A stretch of 64,000 nucleotides of DNA from Brevundimonas bullata (GCF_014207965.1 NZ_JACHLM010000003.1:124001-188000); one strand, 5' to 3'. Shown: positions 1 through 8,049, counted from the stretch's first letter. The notes: a model not told the origin generated them from the sequence alone. Numbers and translations are program-made.

Positions 1-2
1 TG

Positions 3-1307
3 CGCCGCCTGCCCGACGGTGCGGTCGAGCCCAAACGCCCCGGCAATCTGCTGGAACGCACCTGGGCCAGCGTGACCGGCGCCAACGACGGCGGCGTCAC
101 CGATCCGGCCAAGGCCGCCCGCGTGGCGCTGAACAACGACGATCTGGCGGGCGCCTATCGCACCGGGGCCGAGATGGGCGACTGGTGGAGCGCCGGTCTG
201 GCCGCCTGGCGCCTGCGTGAATATTCGGACGCCTATCGCGCCTTCGAGCGCGTGGCCCAGGACCCGACCGAGGACCCTTGGGTCCGCGCCGGCGCCGCTT
301 TCTGGACCGCCCGCGCCGCCGCCCAATCCGGGCGTCAGGACAAGGTGGGCGAAAACCTGCGCCTCGCCGCGCGCTGGCCCGCCACCTTCTACGGCCAGAT
401 CGCCCTGCGCCAGTTGGGCGAAGAGCCGGTGATCGAGAACATGGGGCCGCGCGCCTATGGGGCGACGCTGCAACGCGCCGCCTTCACGCCCGAGCCCACC
501 GGGGTGGACGCGCGCGAACTGAACGCCTTCATCCGCTCCGACGAAACCGCACGCCGCACCGTCGCCCTCTATGAAGTCGGTCGCCGTAAGGATGCGGAAG
601 AAGCCGCTCGCACCGGGATGCGTACCGCCGACGGCGATACCGCGCGGCGGCTCTGGGCCGGCCTCTATCGCACCGTGGCCCCCAACCGCGCGGCCCAGGC
701 CGAGGCCAGCCGCATCGACGCCACCCGCTATCCCATGCCGGTGCTGGAGCCCGAGGGCGGCTTCACCATCGAGAAGGCGCTGGTTTACGCCATCGCCCGC
801 AAGGAAACCGACTTCAACGCCAGCGCCCGCTCCGGGGCCGGCGCCTATGGCATGATGCAGGTCATGCCGGCGACCGCCGCCTATATGACCGGGGATCAGG
901 GCTATGTGCGCAATCCCGAGCGGCTCTACGTCCCTGCGACCAATCTGAAGCTGGGTCAGGACTATGTGAACCGCCTGTTCCAGATCGAGTCCTTCCAGGG
1001 CGACCTGCTGAAGGCCGTGGCCTCCTATAACGCCGGGCCGGGGCCCATGCTGGCGGCGGTGCGCAAGCTGGGGCCGGACGCCGATCCCCTGCTGCTGATC
1101 GAGACCATCGACGTGCCGCAGGCACGCGAATATGTGGAAAAGGTCGTGGCGGCCTACTGGATCTATCAGCGCATGCTGGGCGCGCCGCTGAAGACGCTGG
1201 ACGCGGTGGCCTCGGGCGCCAAGGCCGTGCCGATCCGTCTGGACTATGTGGCCCCGGTCGCGCCGATGCAGGTGGCCGAGGCCGCCCCGGTCGCCGGCAC
1301 GCGCTAG
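3..1307 (+). CDS. Soluble lytic murein transglycosylase, 5'-truncated by the window edge
   Basis: The frame is open to the left edge, so the true start lies outside the window. About 435 codons are present. The N-terminal part is a helical repeat (alpha-superhelix) region, as in Slt70. The C-terminal part is an SLT domain. The catalytic Glu is in 'ARKETDFNA', followed by 'GAYGMMQVMPATA', 'NLKLGQDYVNRL' and 'AVASYNAGPG', which are the four SLT motifs. The family cleaves peptidoglycan glycan strands to 1,6-anhydro-muropeptides in the periplasm. The last 40 residues are an Ala/Pro/Val-rich tail. Family assignment is firm; whether this is the main Slt or a paralogue cannot be told here. Confidence 0.9.
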   Translation, partial: RRLPDGAVEPKRPGNLLERTWASVTGANDGGVTDPAKAARVALNNDDLAGAYRTGAEMGDWWSAGLAAWRLREYSDAYRAFERVAQDPTEDPWVRAGAAFWTARAAAQSGRQDKVGENLRLAARWPATFYGQIALRQLGEEPVIENMGPRAYGATLQRAAFTPEPTGVDARELNAFIRSDETARRTVALYEVGRRKDAEEAARTGMRTADGDTARRLWAGLYRTVAPNRAAQAEASRIDATRYPMPVLEPEGGFTIEKALVYAIARKETDFNASARSGAGAYGMMQVMPATAAYMTGDQGYVRNPERLYVPATNLKLGQDYVNRLFQIESFQGDLLKAVASYNAGPGPMLAAVRKLGPDADPLLLIETIDVPQAREYVEKVVAAYWIYQRMLGAPLKTLDAVASGAKAVPIRLDYVAPVAPMQVAEAAPVAGTR

Positions 1308-1373
1308 AGAGCAAAATCGGTTCTGACGCAGTCAGTCAGAGCTCAGATCTTCTGCTCCAACCTGAAAGCCTCT

Positions 1374-1484
1374 TCAGACCAGGCTGGACAGCAGCATGGC
1401 CCAGACAAAGGCGAAGGCCAGGGCCGCCAGGAAATAGCCTCGCGCCGTCTTGCCCCAGTTGGTGTTTCGGCTGATCGTCCGCAT
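1374..1484 (-). CDS. Small single-pass membrane protein (36 aa), hypothetical
   Basis: A short reading frame starts with ATG at 1484 behind a purine-rich stretch (GGGGGACGGGCG) that can serve as ribosome binding site. The product has a basic N-terminus (MRTISRNTNWGKTARGY) followed by one hydrophobic helix (FLAALAFAFVWAMLLSSLV) and stops at once. This is the usual shape of small inner-membrane proteins. It fills an otherwise empty 250-base gap between the transglycosylase and the GST gene. No family is recognised. The amphipathic and hydrophobic organisation argues for a real gene, but the small size keeps confidence modest. Confidence 0.45.
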   Translation of the reverse strand: MRTISRNTNWGKTARGYFLAALAFAFVWAMLLSSLV

Positions 1485-1559
1485 CGCCCGTCCCCCACGG
1501 CCCGACGCCGTGAAGGCAGATTGTAACATCACTCGTTAATCGCCGGTTTTCGGCTGCGG

Positions 1560-2216
1560 TTAAGCCGCGTTAGCCAGAGCCTGACGCTCCCACTCGCGGA
1601 AATCCGGCTGGGCCAGCAGGGCGTCGATGTAGGCGCGGGCCACGCCGTCCTTATCGCCGTGCGCCGCCAGGTCGATCTGATAGTGCCGCACCCGCGCCGC
1701 GACCGGGGTGAAGAAGGCGTCGGCGATCGACCATTCGCCATACAGATACGCCCCGCCCGCCCCAAAGCGCCCGCGCGCCTCACGGAAGATCTGCACCAGA
1801 CGGCGGATGTCGGCGGCGACCGCTTCGCTGGCCGGGGCCGGACAGCGGCCGGGACCAACCATGGAATGGTCCGGCGCCATGCCGCATTCAGTGCGCAGGG
1901 CCATGAAGCCTGAATGCATTTCGCAGACCACCGACCGGGCCTGCCAGCGCGCAGGGGCGTCAGCGGGCCACAGCCGGGCCTCGGGATAGCGCTCGGCGCA
2001 CCAGACCGAGATCGACAGGCTGTCCCAGATGGTTTCGCCATCGACCTTCAGCACGGGTACGCGCCCCGCGGGCGAGTGCCGGACGATCTGCTCGGCGGTG
2101 TCGGGCTGATTCAGCCGCACCACCGTCTCACTGAAGTCGGCGCCGCAACGCTTCAGCACCAGCCAGGGTCGCAACGACCAGGTGGAATAGAGCTTGTCGC
2201 CGATCACCAGTTCCAT
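1560..2216 (-). CDS. Glutathione S-transferase family protein
   Basis: A 218-residue protein with the two-domain GST layout. The thioredoxin-like N-terminal domain covers about residues 1-80 (starts MELVIGDKLYSTWSLRPW, with the cis-Pro region 'GRVPVLKVDG' and the glutathione-contact segment 'IWDSLSISVW'). An all-helical C-terminal domain follows. The start is backed by CAGGAG seven bases upstream. The protein would act in the cytoplasm on electrophilic substrates; the natural substrate cannot be read from sequence. It is transcribed in the same direction as, and just downstream of, the gdx gene, with a short gap. Confidence 0.85.
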   Translation of the reverse strand: MELVIGDKLYSTWSLRPWLVLKRCGADFSETVVRLNQPDTAEQIVRHSPAGRVPVLKVDGETIWDSLSISVWCAERYPEARLWPADAPARWQARSVVCEMHSGFMALRTECGMAPDHSMVGPGRCPAPASEAVAADIRRLVQIFREARGRFGAGGAYLYGEWSIADAFFTPVAARVRHYQIDLAAHGDKDGVARAYIDALLAQPDFREWERQALANAA

Positions 2217-2243
2217 GTCGTCGCTCCTGTTGTGCTTGGCCCA

Positions 2244-2564
2244 TCAATGGCTGGACGACAGCTTCAGCACAACAAGGCCCGAGATGATCAGCACCGCGCC
2301 CGCAATCCGCATGGGGGTGATCGGTTCGCCCAGCACCGCGATGCCGACCACGAAGGCGCCGACCGCGCCGATGCCGGTCCAGATCACATAGGCCGTGCCC
2401 AGGGGCAGGGTCTTCATCGCCATCGAAAGCAGGCCGAAGCTGATGATCATGAAGACGATGGTGCCGACCGTCTGCCACGGCTTCGAAAACCCGTCAGACG
2501 CCTTCATCAGGAAGGCCCAGACGATCTCGAACAGACCGGCGAAAAGAAGGAGAATCCAGGCCAC
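2244..2564 (-). CDS. gdx: Small multidrug resistance protein, guanidinium exporter Gdx (SugE type)
   Basis: A four-helix SMR transporter of 106 residues. From the chosen GTG at 2564 the protein reads V/M-AWILLLFAGLFEIVW, aligning end to end with E. coli SugE/Gdx, including the conserved membrane Glu in the first helix, 'GTAYVIWTGIGAVG' in helix 3 and the C-terminal 'GLVVLKLSSSH'. The GTG has AAGGGAG seven bases upstream. An in-frame ATG at 2582 would add six residues and overlap that ribosome binding site, so the GTG is preferred. The Gdx subfamily exports guanidinium in exchange for protons. The leader carries a guanidine-II riboswitch, which agrees with this role and distinguishes it from EmrE-type drug exporters. 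Confidence 0.93.
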   Translation of the reverse strand: MAWILLLFAGLFEIVWAFLMKASDGFSKPWQTVGTIVFMIISFGLLSMAMKTLPLGTAYVIWTGIGAVGAFVVGIAVLGEPITPMRIAGAVLIISGLVVLKLSSSH

Positions 2565-2588
2565 GACAATACTCCCTTGCATGGCGAA

Positions 2589-2636
2589 CCGGGTCGTCCC
2601 GGCGGTCATGCCCAATGAAGGGAGAGGTCGTCCTCT
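2589..2636 (-). promoter_or_regulatory. Guanidine-II (mini-ykkC) riboswitch upstream of gdx
   Basis: Two short hairpins, each with the loop ACGA, lie in tandem 20 bases apart on the minus strand. The upstream one is AGAGG-ACGA-CCTCT (2636-2623) and the downstream one CCGGG-ACGA-CCCGG (2602-2589). Two stems with ACGR tetraloops just before the ribosome binding site is the defining architecture of mini-ykkC RNAs, which bind guanidinium through loop-loop dimerisation. The second hairpin ends about 11 bases before the AAGGGAG ribosome binding site of gdx, so control is probably at translation initiation. Both stems are perfect five-base pairings with different sequences. Confidence 0.92.
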
Positions 2637-2718
2637 GGGCCCTCTATTTGGGACAGACGGACGCGAAGTCAATGGCGAACCTTGACTCACAGCCCCTCTC
2701 GACCGACACGACCGGTCC

Positions 2719-4020
2719 ATGATCACGCGCTATACCCGCCCCGAAGCCGTCGCCATCTGGTCGCAAGAGACCAAGTACAAGATCTGGTTCGAGATCGAGG
2801 CCCACGCCGCCACCAAGATGGCGGAACTGGGCGTGATTCCGAAGGAGTCCGCCGAGGCCATCTGGGCCAAGGGCAAGGACGTGACCTTCGACGCCGACCG
2901 CATCGACGAGATCGAACGCACCACCAAGCACGACGTCATCGCCTTCCTGACCCATGTGTCGGAAATCGTCGGCGAGGAAGCCCGCTTCCTGCACCAGGGC
3001 ATGACCTCCTCGGACGTGCTGGACACCTGTTTCGCGGTGCAGCTGGCCCGCTCGACCGACCTGCTGCTGGGCGGCGTCGATCGCGTCCTGGCCGCGCTGG
3101 AAGTCCGCGCCAAGGAGCACAAATACACCCCGACCGTGGGCCGCTCGCACGGCATCCACGCCGAGCCCGTCACCTTCGGCCTGAAGCTGGCCGGCTATCA
3201 CGCCGAGTTCCAGCGCGCCAAGCGCCGCCTGATCACGGCGCGCGAGGAGATCGCCACCTGCGCCATCTCGGGCGCCGTCGGCACCTTCGCCAACGTCGAT
3301 CCGGCGGTTGAGCAATACGTCGCCGACCAGATGGGTCTGGCCGTCGAGCCGGTCTCGACCCAGGTCATCCCGCGCGACCGTCACGCCGCCTACTTCGCCG
3401 CGCTCGGCGTCGTCGCCTCGTCGATCGAGCGTCTGGCCGTGGAAATCCGCCATCTGCAGCGCACCGAAGTCCTCGAAGCCGAGGAGTTCTTCGACAAGGG
3501 CCAGAAGGGCTCGTCGGCCATGCCGCACAAGCGCAATCCGATCCTGACCGAGAACCTGACCGGCCTGGCCCGTCTGGTCCGCTCGGCCGTGACGCCGGCG
3601 ATGGAAAACGTCGCCCTGTGGCACGAGCGCGACATCAGCCACTCCTCGGTCGAGCGCGGCATCGGCCCTGATGCGACGGTCCACCTGGACTTCGCCCTGC
3701 ACCGCCTGGCGGGCGTGATCGAGCGCCTGAACGTTTACCCTGAGAACATGCAGAAGAACATCGACCGCCTGGGCGGTCTGGTGCACTCGCAACGGGTCAT
3801 GCTGGCCCTGACCCAGGCCGGCGTGTCGCGTGAAGACGCCTATGCCGCGGTTCAGGAGAACGCCATGAAGGTCTGGCGCGGCGAAGGCGCCTTCCTCGAC
3901 TTCCTCAAGGCCGACGCCCGCGTCACCCTGCCCCACGACCAGCTGGAAGCTCTGTTCGACCTCGGCTACCACACCAAGAACGTCGACGTGGTGTTCAAGC
4001 GGGTCTTCGGCGAGGGCTGA
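2719..4020 (+). CDS. purB: Adenylosuccinate lyase
   Basis: A 433-residue fumarase/aspartase-superfamily lyase. It carries the superfamily signature 'GSSAMPHKRNP' (residues about 260-270), 'TSSDVLDTC' and 'GRSHGIHAEPVTFG' with the catalytic His. It cleaves SAICAR to AICAR and adenylosuccinate to AMP, releasing fumarate, in two steps of purine synthesis. The length is that of the short bacterial PurB. Its stop codon overlaps the start of the next gene by one base, so purB heads a three-gene unit with a 2OG-oxygenase and a DNA glycosylase. It is divergent from gdx. Confidence 0.97.
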   Translation: MITRYTRPEAVAIWSQETKYKIWFEIEAHAATKMAELGVIPKESAEAIWAKGKDVTFDADRIDEIERTTKHDVIAFLTHVSEIVGEEARFLHQGMTSSDVLDTCFAVQLARSTDLLLGGVDRVLAALEVRAKEHKYTPTVGRSHGIHAEPVTFGLKLAGYHAEFQRAKRRLITAREEIATCAISGAVGTFANVDPAVEQYVADQMGLAVEPVSTQVIPRDRHAAYFAALGVVASSIERLAVEIRHLQRTEVLEAEEFFDKGQKGSSAMPHKRNPILTENLTGLARLVRSAVTPAMENVALWHERDISHSSVERGIGPDATVHLDFALHRLAGVIERLNVYPENMQKNIDRLGGLVHSQRVMLALTQAGVSREDAYAAVQENAMKVWRGEGAFLDFLKADARVTLPHDQLEALFDLGYHTKNVDVVFKRVFGEG

Positions 4021-4766
4021 TGATGGCGAAGCTGCCAGGCGATACCGGTCTCACGCTCAATCCTGACCTTGATTGGGAGGCATTGGCTAAAACCTATGCC
4101 GAGACCGGCCGCCTGCAGATCCCCGCAATTCTGGCGCCAGAAAACGCGGAGTGGCTGGCGAACGCCCTGGAAACCCGGACACCCTGGTCATTCGCCTATT
4201 GGGGCGATGACCAGCAGCCCCACTATCTGCCCTTGCCTTCGGTCAAGGCCATGCCTGCCGCGGCTCTTCAGGACCTGATGAAGAGCTTGATGGACCGATC
4301 CGGCGAACAGTACGGCTTCGCCTACATGAACTACAGGATGATCACGGCCTACATCGCCGGTCAGGAGCCGGATCATCCCCTTCACCGACTGACGGAATTC
4401 CTCAACTCGCCCAGCTTCCTGGACTTTGCCTGCACGATCGTGGGCGAACCCGGCGTTCGCAAGGTAGACGGCCAGGCGACCCTGTTCAGGCCCGGCGACT
4501 TCCTGTGCCGGCACGACGATTCCAGCATCCCGGGCGTGGAGCGCATCGCAGCCTACACGCTCGGCTTCACGCGCAGGTGGCGCAGCGACTGGGGCGGCCA
4601 GTTGGCCTTCCACGACGATCACGGCGACGTCGCCCAGGCCCTGGTTCCGCGCTGGAACACCCTGACCCTGTTCAAAGTGCCCACGTCCCATTCCGTCATT
4701 CCGGTCGCGCCCTACGCCCAGGCGCCTCGTATTTCCGTCGTCGGCTGGCTGAGAAAAGACGCCTAG
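4020..4766 (+). CDS. 2-oxoglutarate/Fe(II)-dependent oxygenase (prolyl-hydroxylase-like)
   Basis: A 248-residue protein with a double-stranded beta-helix iron site near the C-terminus. 'LCRHDDSS' gives HxD, 'TSHSVIPV' gives the distal His, and 'PRISVVGWLRK' about ten residues on gives the Arg that binds 2-oxoglutarate. The N-terminal half (AILAPENAEWLANAL) resembles the helical lead-in of prolyl-4-hydroxylase-type enzymes rather than AlkB. The start overlaps the purB stop by one base, so translation is probably coupled. The substrate is unknown; a protein hydroxylase is more likely than a nucleic-acid demethylase. Confidence 0.78.
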   Translation: MMAKLPGDTGLTLNPDLDWEALAKTYAETGRLQIPAILAPENAEWLANALETRTPWSFAYWGDDQQPHYLPLPSVKAMPAAALQDLMKSLMDRSGEQYGFAYMNYRMITAYIAGQEPDHPLHRLTEFLNSPSFLDFACTIVGEPGVRKVDGQATLFRPGDFLCRHDDSSIPGVERIAAYTLGFTRRWRSDWGGQLAFHDDHGDVAQALVPRWNTLTLFKVPTSHSVIPVAPYAQAPRISVVGWLRKDA

Positions 4767-5267
4767 GTGCGCGCAATCGGATTTGCCCCGGTCATCGACG
4801 CCCACACCCGCGTCCTGATCCTGGGCAGTCTTCCCGGCGACGCCTCCCTCAAGATGGGGCAATACTACGCCCACCCGCGCAACGCCTTCTGGCCCCTGAT
4901 CGGCAGCCTGCTTGATGAAGCCTTGCCCGCCTTGCCTTATGAAAACCGGCTAGTGCGATTGAAGACGCGCGGCGTCGGTCTGTGGGACATGATCGCCTCG
5001 GCGGAACGATCGGGCAGCCTGGACGCCGCCATCCGCTCGCCTGAGGCCGCTGACCTGCGCGGCCTGGCTTTGGGCCTGCCAAGTCTGAGCGCCGTGGCCT
5101 TCAACGGCGGACTGGCGGCCAAGCTGGGGCGTCGCATTCTGGCTAACCTGGAAGGCGTCGACCTGATCGACTTGCCGTCCTCTAGCCCAGCCCATGCTCG
5201 CCCGTTCGAGGACAAACGCCAGCAATGGTCGGTGCTTGCGCCCTATCTGACTGGTTCAGAGGGCTGA
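4767..5267 (+). CDS. DNA-deoxyinosine (hypoxanthine) glycosylase, uracil-DNA glycosylase superfamily family 6
   Basis: A 166-residue protein starting with GTG immediately after the TAG of the oxygenase. The N-terminal motif 'LILGSLPGDASLKMGQYYAH' continuing into PRNAFW, and the C-terminal motif 'LPSSSPAHARPFEDKRQQW', match the two active-site motifs of hypoxanthine-DNA glycosylases (HDG, UDG family 6) better than Mug. These enzymes excise hypoxanthine produced by adenine deamination or dITP incorporation. Zero spacing to the upstream gene implies co-translation with purB and the 2OG-oxygenase. A plain Mug-type G:T/U activity cannot be excluded from sequence. Confidence 0.8.
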   Translation: MRAIGFAPVIDAHTRVLILGSLPGDASLKMGQYYAHPRNAFWPLIGSLLDEALPALPYENRLVRLKTRGVGLWDMIASAERSGSLDAAIRSPEAADLRGLALGLPSLSAVAFNGGLAAKLGRRILANLEGVDLIDLPSSSPAHARPFEDKRQQWSVLAPYLTGSEG

Positions 5268-5295
5268 TCGATCACGCGCCGCGCCGGATAATTTG

Positions 5296-5314
5296 AAGGA
5301 TGCCGCATCCTTTT
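5296..5314 (+). terminator. Possible terminator after the purB operon
   Basis: AAGGATGC and GCATCCTT flank a single C, an eight-base palindrome running into TTTT. It lies 28 bases after the glycosylase stop and ahead of the fasciclin gene. The loop is very short (CCG once the closing pair opens) and the stem is weak, so it could equally be an operator-like palindrome. Confidence 0.35.
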
Positions 5315-5380
5315 GCACTCCTCGACCGTAGTTCTCCCCGACGCCGCGCCCAAAACAGCGGACGTAGATGGAGAGACGCT

Positions 5381-6013
5381 ATGAAGATGACCCGTACCGC
5401 CACCCTCGCCAGCGTATCGATCGCCGCCCTGCTGGCGCTCGCCGCCTGCGGCAACAATGAAACCAAGGTGGAGACGGCGCCGGCCGACGCCATGCCCGCC
5501 GAAACCGCCGCCATGACTCCCGCCACGACCCAACCCATGGTCGGCGGCGTGGCCATGAACCCCGCCGACAACATCGTCGTCAATGCCGCCAAGGCGCCCA
5601 ACCTGACCACCCTGGTCGCCGCCGTTCAGGCCGCCGGACTGGCGTCCACCCTGGAAGGTCCCGGCCCCTTCACCGTCTTCGCCCCTGACAATGCGGCGTT
5701 CGAGAAGATCCCGGCCGCCACACGCACCAGCCTGATGGAGCCGGCCCAGAAGGCGGCCCTGACCAAGATCCTGACCTATCATGTCGTGCCTGGTCGCCTG
5801 ACCGCCGCCGACATCGCGGCCGAGGCCCAGAAGGGCGGCGGCACCGCCACCCTGACCACGGTCCAGGGCGAGAAGCTGATGGTCAAGGACGCCGGCGGCG
5901 GCAAGTGGACCATCACCGACTCCAAGGGCGGCACCTCGACCATCACCCAGGCCGACGTCGGCCAGTCGAACGGCGTGGTCCACGTCATCGACACGGTGCT
6001 GATGCCGAAATAA
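5381..6013 (+). CDS. Fasciclin (FAS1) domain lipoprotein
   Basis: The start at 5381 is chosen because GGAGAG precedes it and because it gives a lipoprotein signal peptide: MKMTRTATLASVSIAALLAL followed by AACGNN, with Cys as the lipidation site. An Ala/Pro-rich linker runs to about residue 60. A single FAS1 domain follows, seen in 'NLTTLVAAVQAAGLASTLEG', 'GPFTVFAPDNAAFEKIP', 'LTYHVVPGRLTAADI' and the closing 'NGVVHVIDTVLMPK'. FAS1 lipoproteins are envelope adhesion or matrix proteins. The gene stands alone between a weak and a strong terminator. Confidence 0.9.
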   Translation: MKMTRTATLASVSIAALLALAACGNNETKVETAPADAMPAETAAMTPATTQPMVGGVAMNPADNIVVNAAKAPNLTTLVAAVQAAGLASTLEGPGPFTVFAPDNAAFEKIPAATRTSLMEPAQKAALTKILTYHVVPGRLTAADIAAEAQKGGGTATLTTVQGEKLMVKDAGGGKWTITDSKGGTSTITQADVGQSNGVVHVIDTVLMPK

Positions 6014-6037
6014 GCGCGGCGATCGCCCAGAAACGAA

Positions 6038-6076
6038 AAGGCCGCTGCCGGAGAACGGCAGCGGCCTTATTTCTTA
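6038..6076. terminator. Bidirectional rho-independent terminator
   Basis: A 13-base perfect stem (AAGGCCGCTGCCG / CGGCAGCGGCCTT) with the loop GAGAA is followed by ATTTCTTATT on the plus strand and by TTTCGTTT on the minus strand. It lies between the convergent fasciclin gene and the IPTL-CTERM-like gene and can stop both. Confidence 0.85.
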
Positions 6077-6089
6077 TTCGATCCGAAGA

Positions 6090-6575
6090 TCAGGCCGCGT
6101 TGGCGCGGAACCGTCGCGAGGCGAAGACGCCGCCGCCGATTAGCAGGAGACCCGTCAGACCCCACAGAGTCCACTCGCTCGTCGTGGGCACGGCGGTGGG
6201 GGCGGCGTTGACGGTTTGCGGTACAGCGAAGGCAGAAGCCCCAAAACAGGGACCGGGCGTGGTGACCACTCCGGTAATCGTCCGAGCGCCCGTGTCGGTC
6301 AGCGCGTTTGTCATGCAGGCGACCGCGCCGCCCCCGCTAACGGTCGCGCTGCACAGCGCCTTGTTCCCCCCGCCGGTCGTGTCTCTGAACTCGACGATGG
6401 CGCCTGAGCATCCCGCACCGAAATTGTTCGAGCTAAGCGTTACTGACTGGCCCGCCACGGACGGGTTCGGGGTCGCGAGGATGCTGGGCCCGCCCGCCTG
6501 GGCGGCGCTCGCGCTCATGAACAAGGCCATGACAGCGCCTGCAGCCAAGCCTGCGGCGGTTTTCCTGATGAGCAT
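6090..6575 (-). CDS. Secreted protein with IPTL-CTERM-like sorting tail
   Basis: The 161-residue product starts with a signal peptide (MLIRKTAAGLAAGAVMALFM, cleavage near AQA-GG). The mature part has two pairs of widely spaced Cys and resembles one Ig-like beta domain ('SVAGQSVTLSSNNFG'). The C-terminus is a tripartite sorting signal: 'VPTTSEWTLWG', then a hydrophobic helix (LTGLLLIGGGVFA), then a basic end (SRRFRANAA). This is the IPTL-CTERM type, analogous to PEP-CTERM. Two other genes in the window share this tail. Function beyond surface or secreted targeting is unknown. Confidence 0.72.
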   Translation of the reverse strand: MLIRKTAAGLAAGAVMALFMSASAAQAGGPSILATPNPSVAGQSVTLSSNNFGAGCSGAIVEFRDTTGGGNKALCSATVSGGGAVACMTNALTDTGARTITGVVTTPGPCFGASAFAVPQTVNAAPTAVPTTSEWTLWGLTGLLLIGGGVFASRRFRANAA

Positions 6576-6655
6576 TTGGCTCCCCCTCTGAAGTAGAGGC
6601 AGAGCTAGCCGATCCTGACATCAACGACCAGCGCTATTCATTGCCGTCGGCAGGA

Positions 6656-7444
6656 TCAGGGGCGCAGTGGATCGGCCAGCAGCGCGGTCAGGTTCGGCGC
6701 GGCCTCGCCCTCGATACCTAGCGGCATCCCCGCCCGTTCCGCCGCCGGGCGACGGCGATAGGTGCCGAACAGGCGGTCCCAGACGGACAGGACCATGCCG
6801 AAATTGCTGTTGCCCTCGTCCATCCGCACGGAATGGTGGACCCGGTGCATCCCCGGCGTGACCAACACCAGCCGCAGCGCCCGGTCGATCGGTTCGGGCA
6901 GGCGGACATCGGCATGGGTCACGAACTGCCACAGGGTGGTGATCAGCCCATAGGCCAGGACCACCAGCAGAGGGACGCCGAGGACGGTGAATATCATCAG
7001 TTGCAGCGCGGCGCTGACCAAGGCCTCGAACGGATGGTGGCGCACCCCGGTCGAGGCGTCCATGACCGTGTCAGAGTGATGCGCCCGGTGCAGCCGCCAC
7101 AGCCAGGGCGCGCCATGAAAAAGCGCATGGCTCAAATAGGCCAGCAGGTCGATCAGCAGGAATGAGACCAGCACCAACAGCCAGGCGGGCAGGCCCAGGC
7201 CAGTCAGCGGCGGGAAATGCAGCGCGGCCTGCACCCAGGCCGCGCTCTGGAGGATCAGGGGCGAGGCCATGAAGACCACGCCGAACCCCATCAGGAACAG
7301 GGCCGCATTGGCGAACCAACGTCGCCCGCGCAGGCCCCGATCACCGCTCAGCGGAGACAGGGCCTCTACACCAGCCAGCGCGATAAACGCCAGGGCGGTG
7401 AGCAGCAACTGCCAATGTGAGGATTGAACGAGAAGCTCGATCAC
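6656..7444 (-). CDS. Sterol desaturase / fatty acid hydroxylase family membrane protein
   Basis: A 262-residue multi-pass protein beginning at GTG 7444. It has the histidine clusters of the di-iron membrane hydroxylases: 'LSHALFH' (HxxxH), 'HRAHHSD' (HxxHH), and 'HRVHHS' with further His nearby. Four hydrophobic segments flank the clusters. Members hydroxylate or desaturate sterols, fatty acids or carotenoids; bacterial forms of this length are often linked to hopanoid, sphingolipid or ether-lipid modification, but the substrate cannot be chosen here. It is followed downstream by the IPTL-CTERM-like gene and preceded by the zeta-subunit gene on the same strand. Confidence 0.88.
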   Translation of the reverse strand: MIELLVQSSHWQLLLTALAFIALAGVEALSPLSGDRGLRGRRWFANAALFLMGFGVVFMASPLILQSAAWVQAALHFPPLTGLGLPAWLLVLVSFLLIDLLAYLSHALFHGAPWLWRLHRAHHSDTVMDASTGVRHHPFEALVSAALQLMIFTVLGVPLLVVLAYGLITTLWQFVTHADVRLPEPIDRALRLVLVTPGMHRVHHSVRMDEGNSNFGMVLSVWDRLFGTYRRRPAAERAGMPLGIEGEAAPNLTALLADPLRP

Positions 7445-7465
7445 GGACGCTTCTCGTTCGAGAGA

Positions 7466-7789
7466 TTACTCGCCGGCGCGGATCTGTTCGCGGGCGATCG
7501 AGGCCAGTTCGTCCATCTTGGAGCGAAGTTCGCCCTCGGACACCGTCAGGCCCGAGCCCTTGAAGTCGCCGGCGACCTTGCGGAAGACGTCTTCCTCGCC
7601 CGGTTGCTCGAAGTCGGCGCGAACCACGGCGGCGGCGTATTGCTCGGCGCTGTCGGTCGACAGGCCCATCTTCTCGGCCGCCCACAGGCCCAGCATCTTG
7701 TTACGACGCGCGATGGCCTTGAACTCTTGTTCCTGATCGAGGGCGTACTTGGACTCGTAGCCCTTTTCCCGATCGTCGAAGGTCGTCAT
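7466..7789 (-). CDS. F1FO-ATPase zeta subunit (DUF1476), inhibitor of the F1 motor
   Basis: The protein starts MTTFDDREKGYESKYALDQE at 7789 and is 107 residues, all helical. This start gives the family N-terminus, whereas the ATG 42 bases upstream adds unrelated residues. The DUF1476 family is the zeta subunit characterised in Paracoccus denitrificans; its N-terminal helix inserts into F1 and blocks ATP hydrolysis. Conserved features visible are 'ARRNKMLGLWAAEKMG' and 'GEEDVFRKVAGDF'. The gene is divergent from purC, an arrangement common in alphaproteobacteria. Confidence 0.9.
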   Translation of the reverse strand: MTTFDDREKGYESKYALDQEQEFKAIARRNKMLGLWAAEKMGLSTDSAEQYAAAVVRADFEQPGEEDVFRKVAGDFKGSGLTVSEGELRSKMDELASIAREQIRAGE

Positions 7790-8049
7790 GCGCGTAGTCA
7801 CTCCAGTGGCGGACGGAATTGGGGTCCGCATCGCCGTCTATAGCCCCCTCGCCTGCGAACGCAACTGGACTCGCGGTCGCGGTTCTGACGCTAGGTTACA
7901 GGAGGATATTTGTGTCACAGACGCCCTTCGGTTAAAGGGCGTGCGATCTTATATAGCCGTCGTCGATTCAGGATCGCGCGCCCACAGCCGCCGGGCCGCG
8001 CGTTTTTCGTTTTAAGACAGTCTGTTTTCTTCCCTCTCGGGACACGACC

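Noticed and set aside
1524..1545. CtrA binding site (TTAA-N7-TTAA) in the gap before the GST gene
   Set aside because: Only one half matches (TTAACGAGTGATGTTAC); the second half is TGTT, so the full motif is not met.
2644..3972. A 442-codon minus-strand frame across purB
   Set aside because: Same shadow effect. It starts inside the next gene and shows no protein motif.
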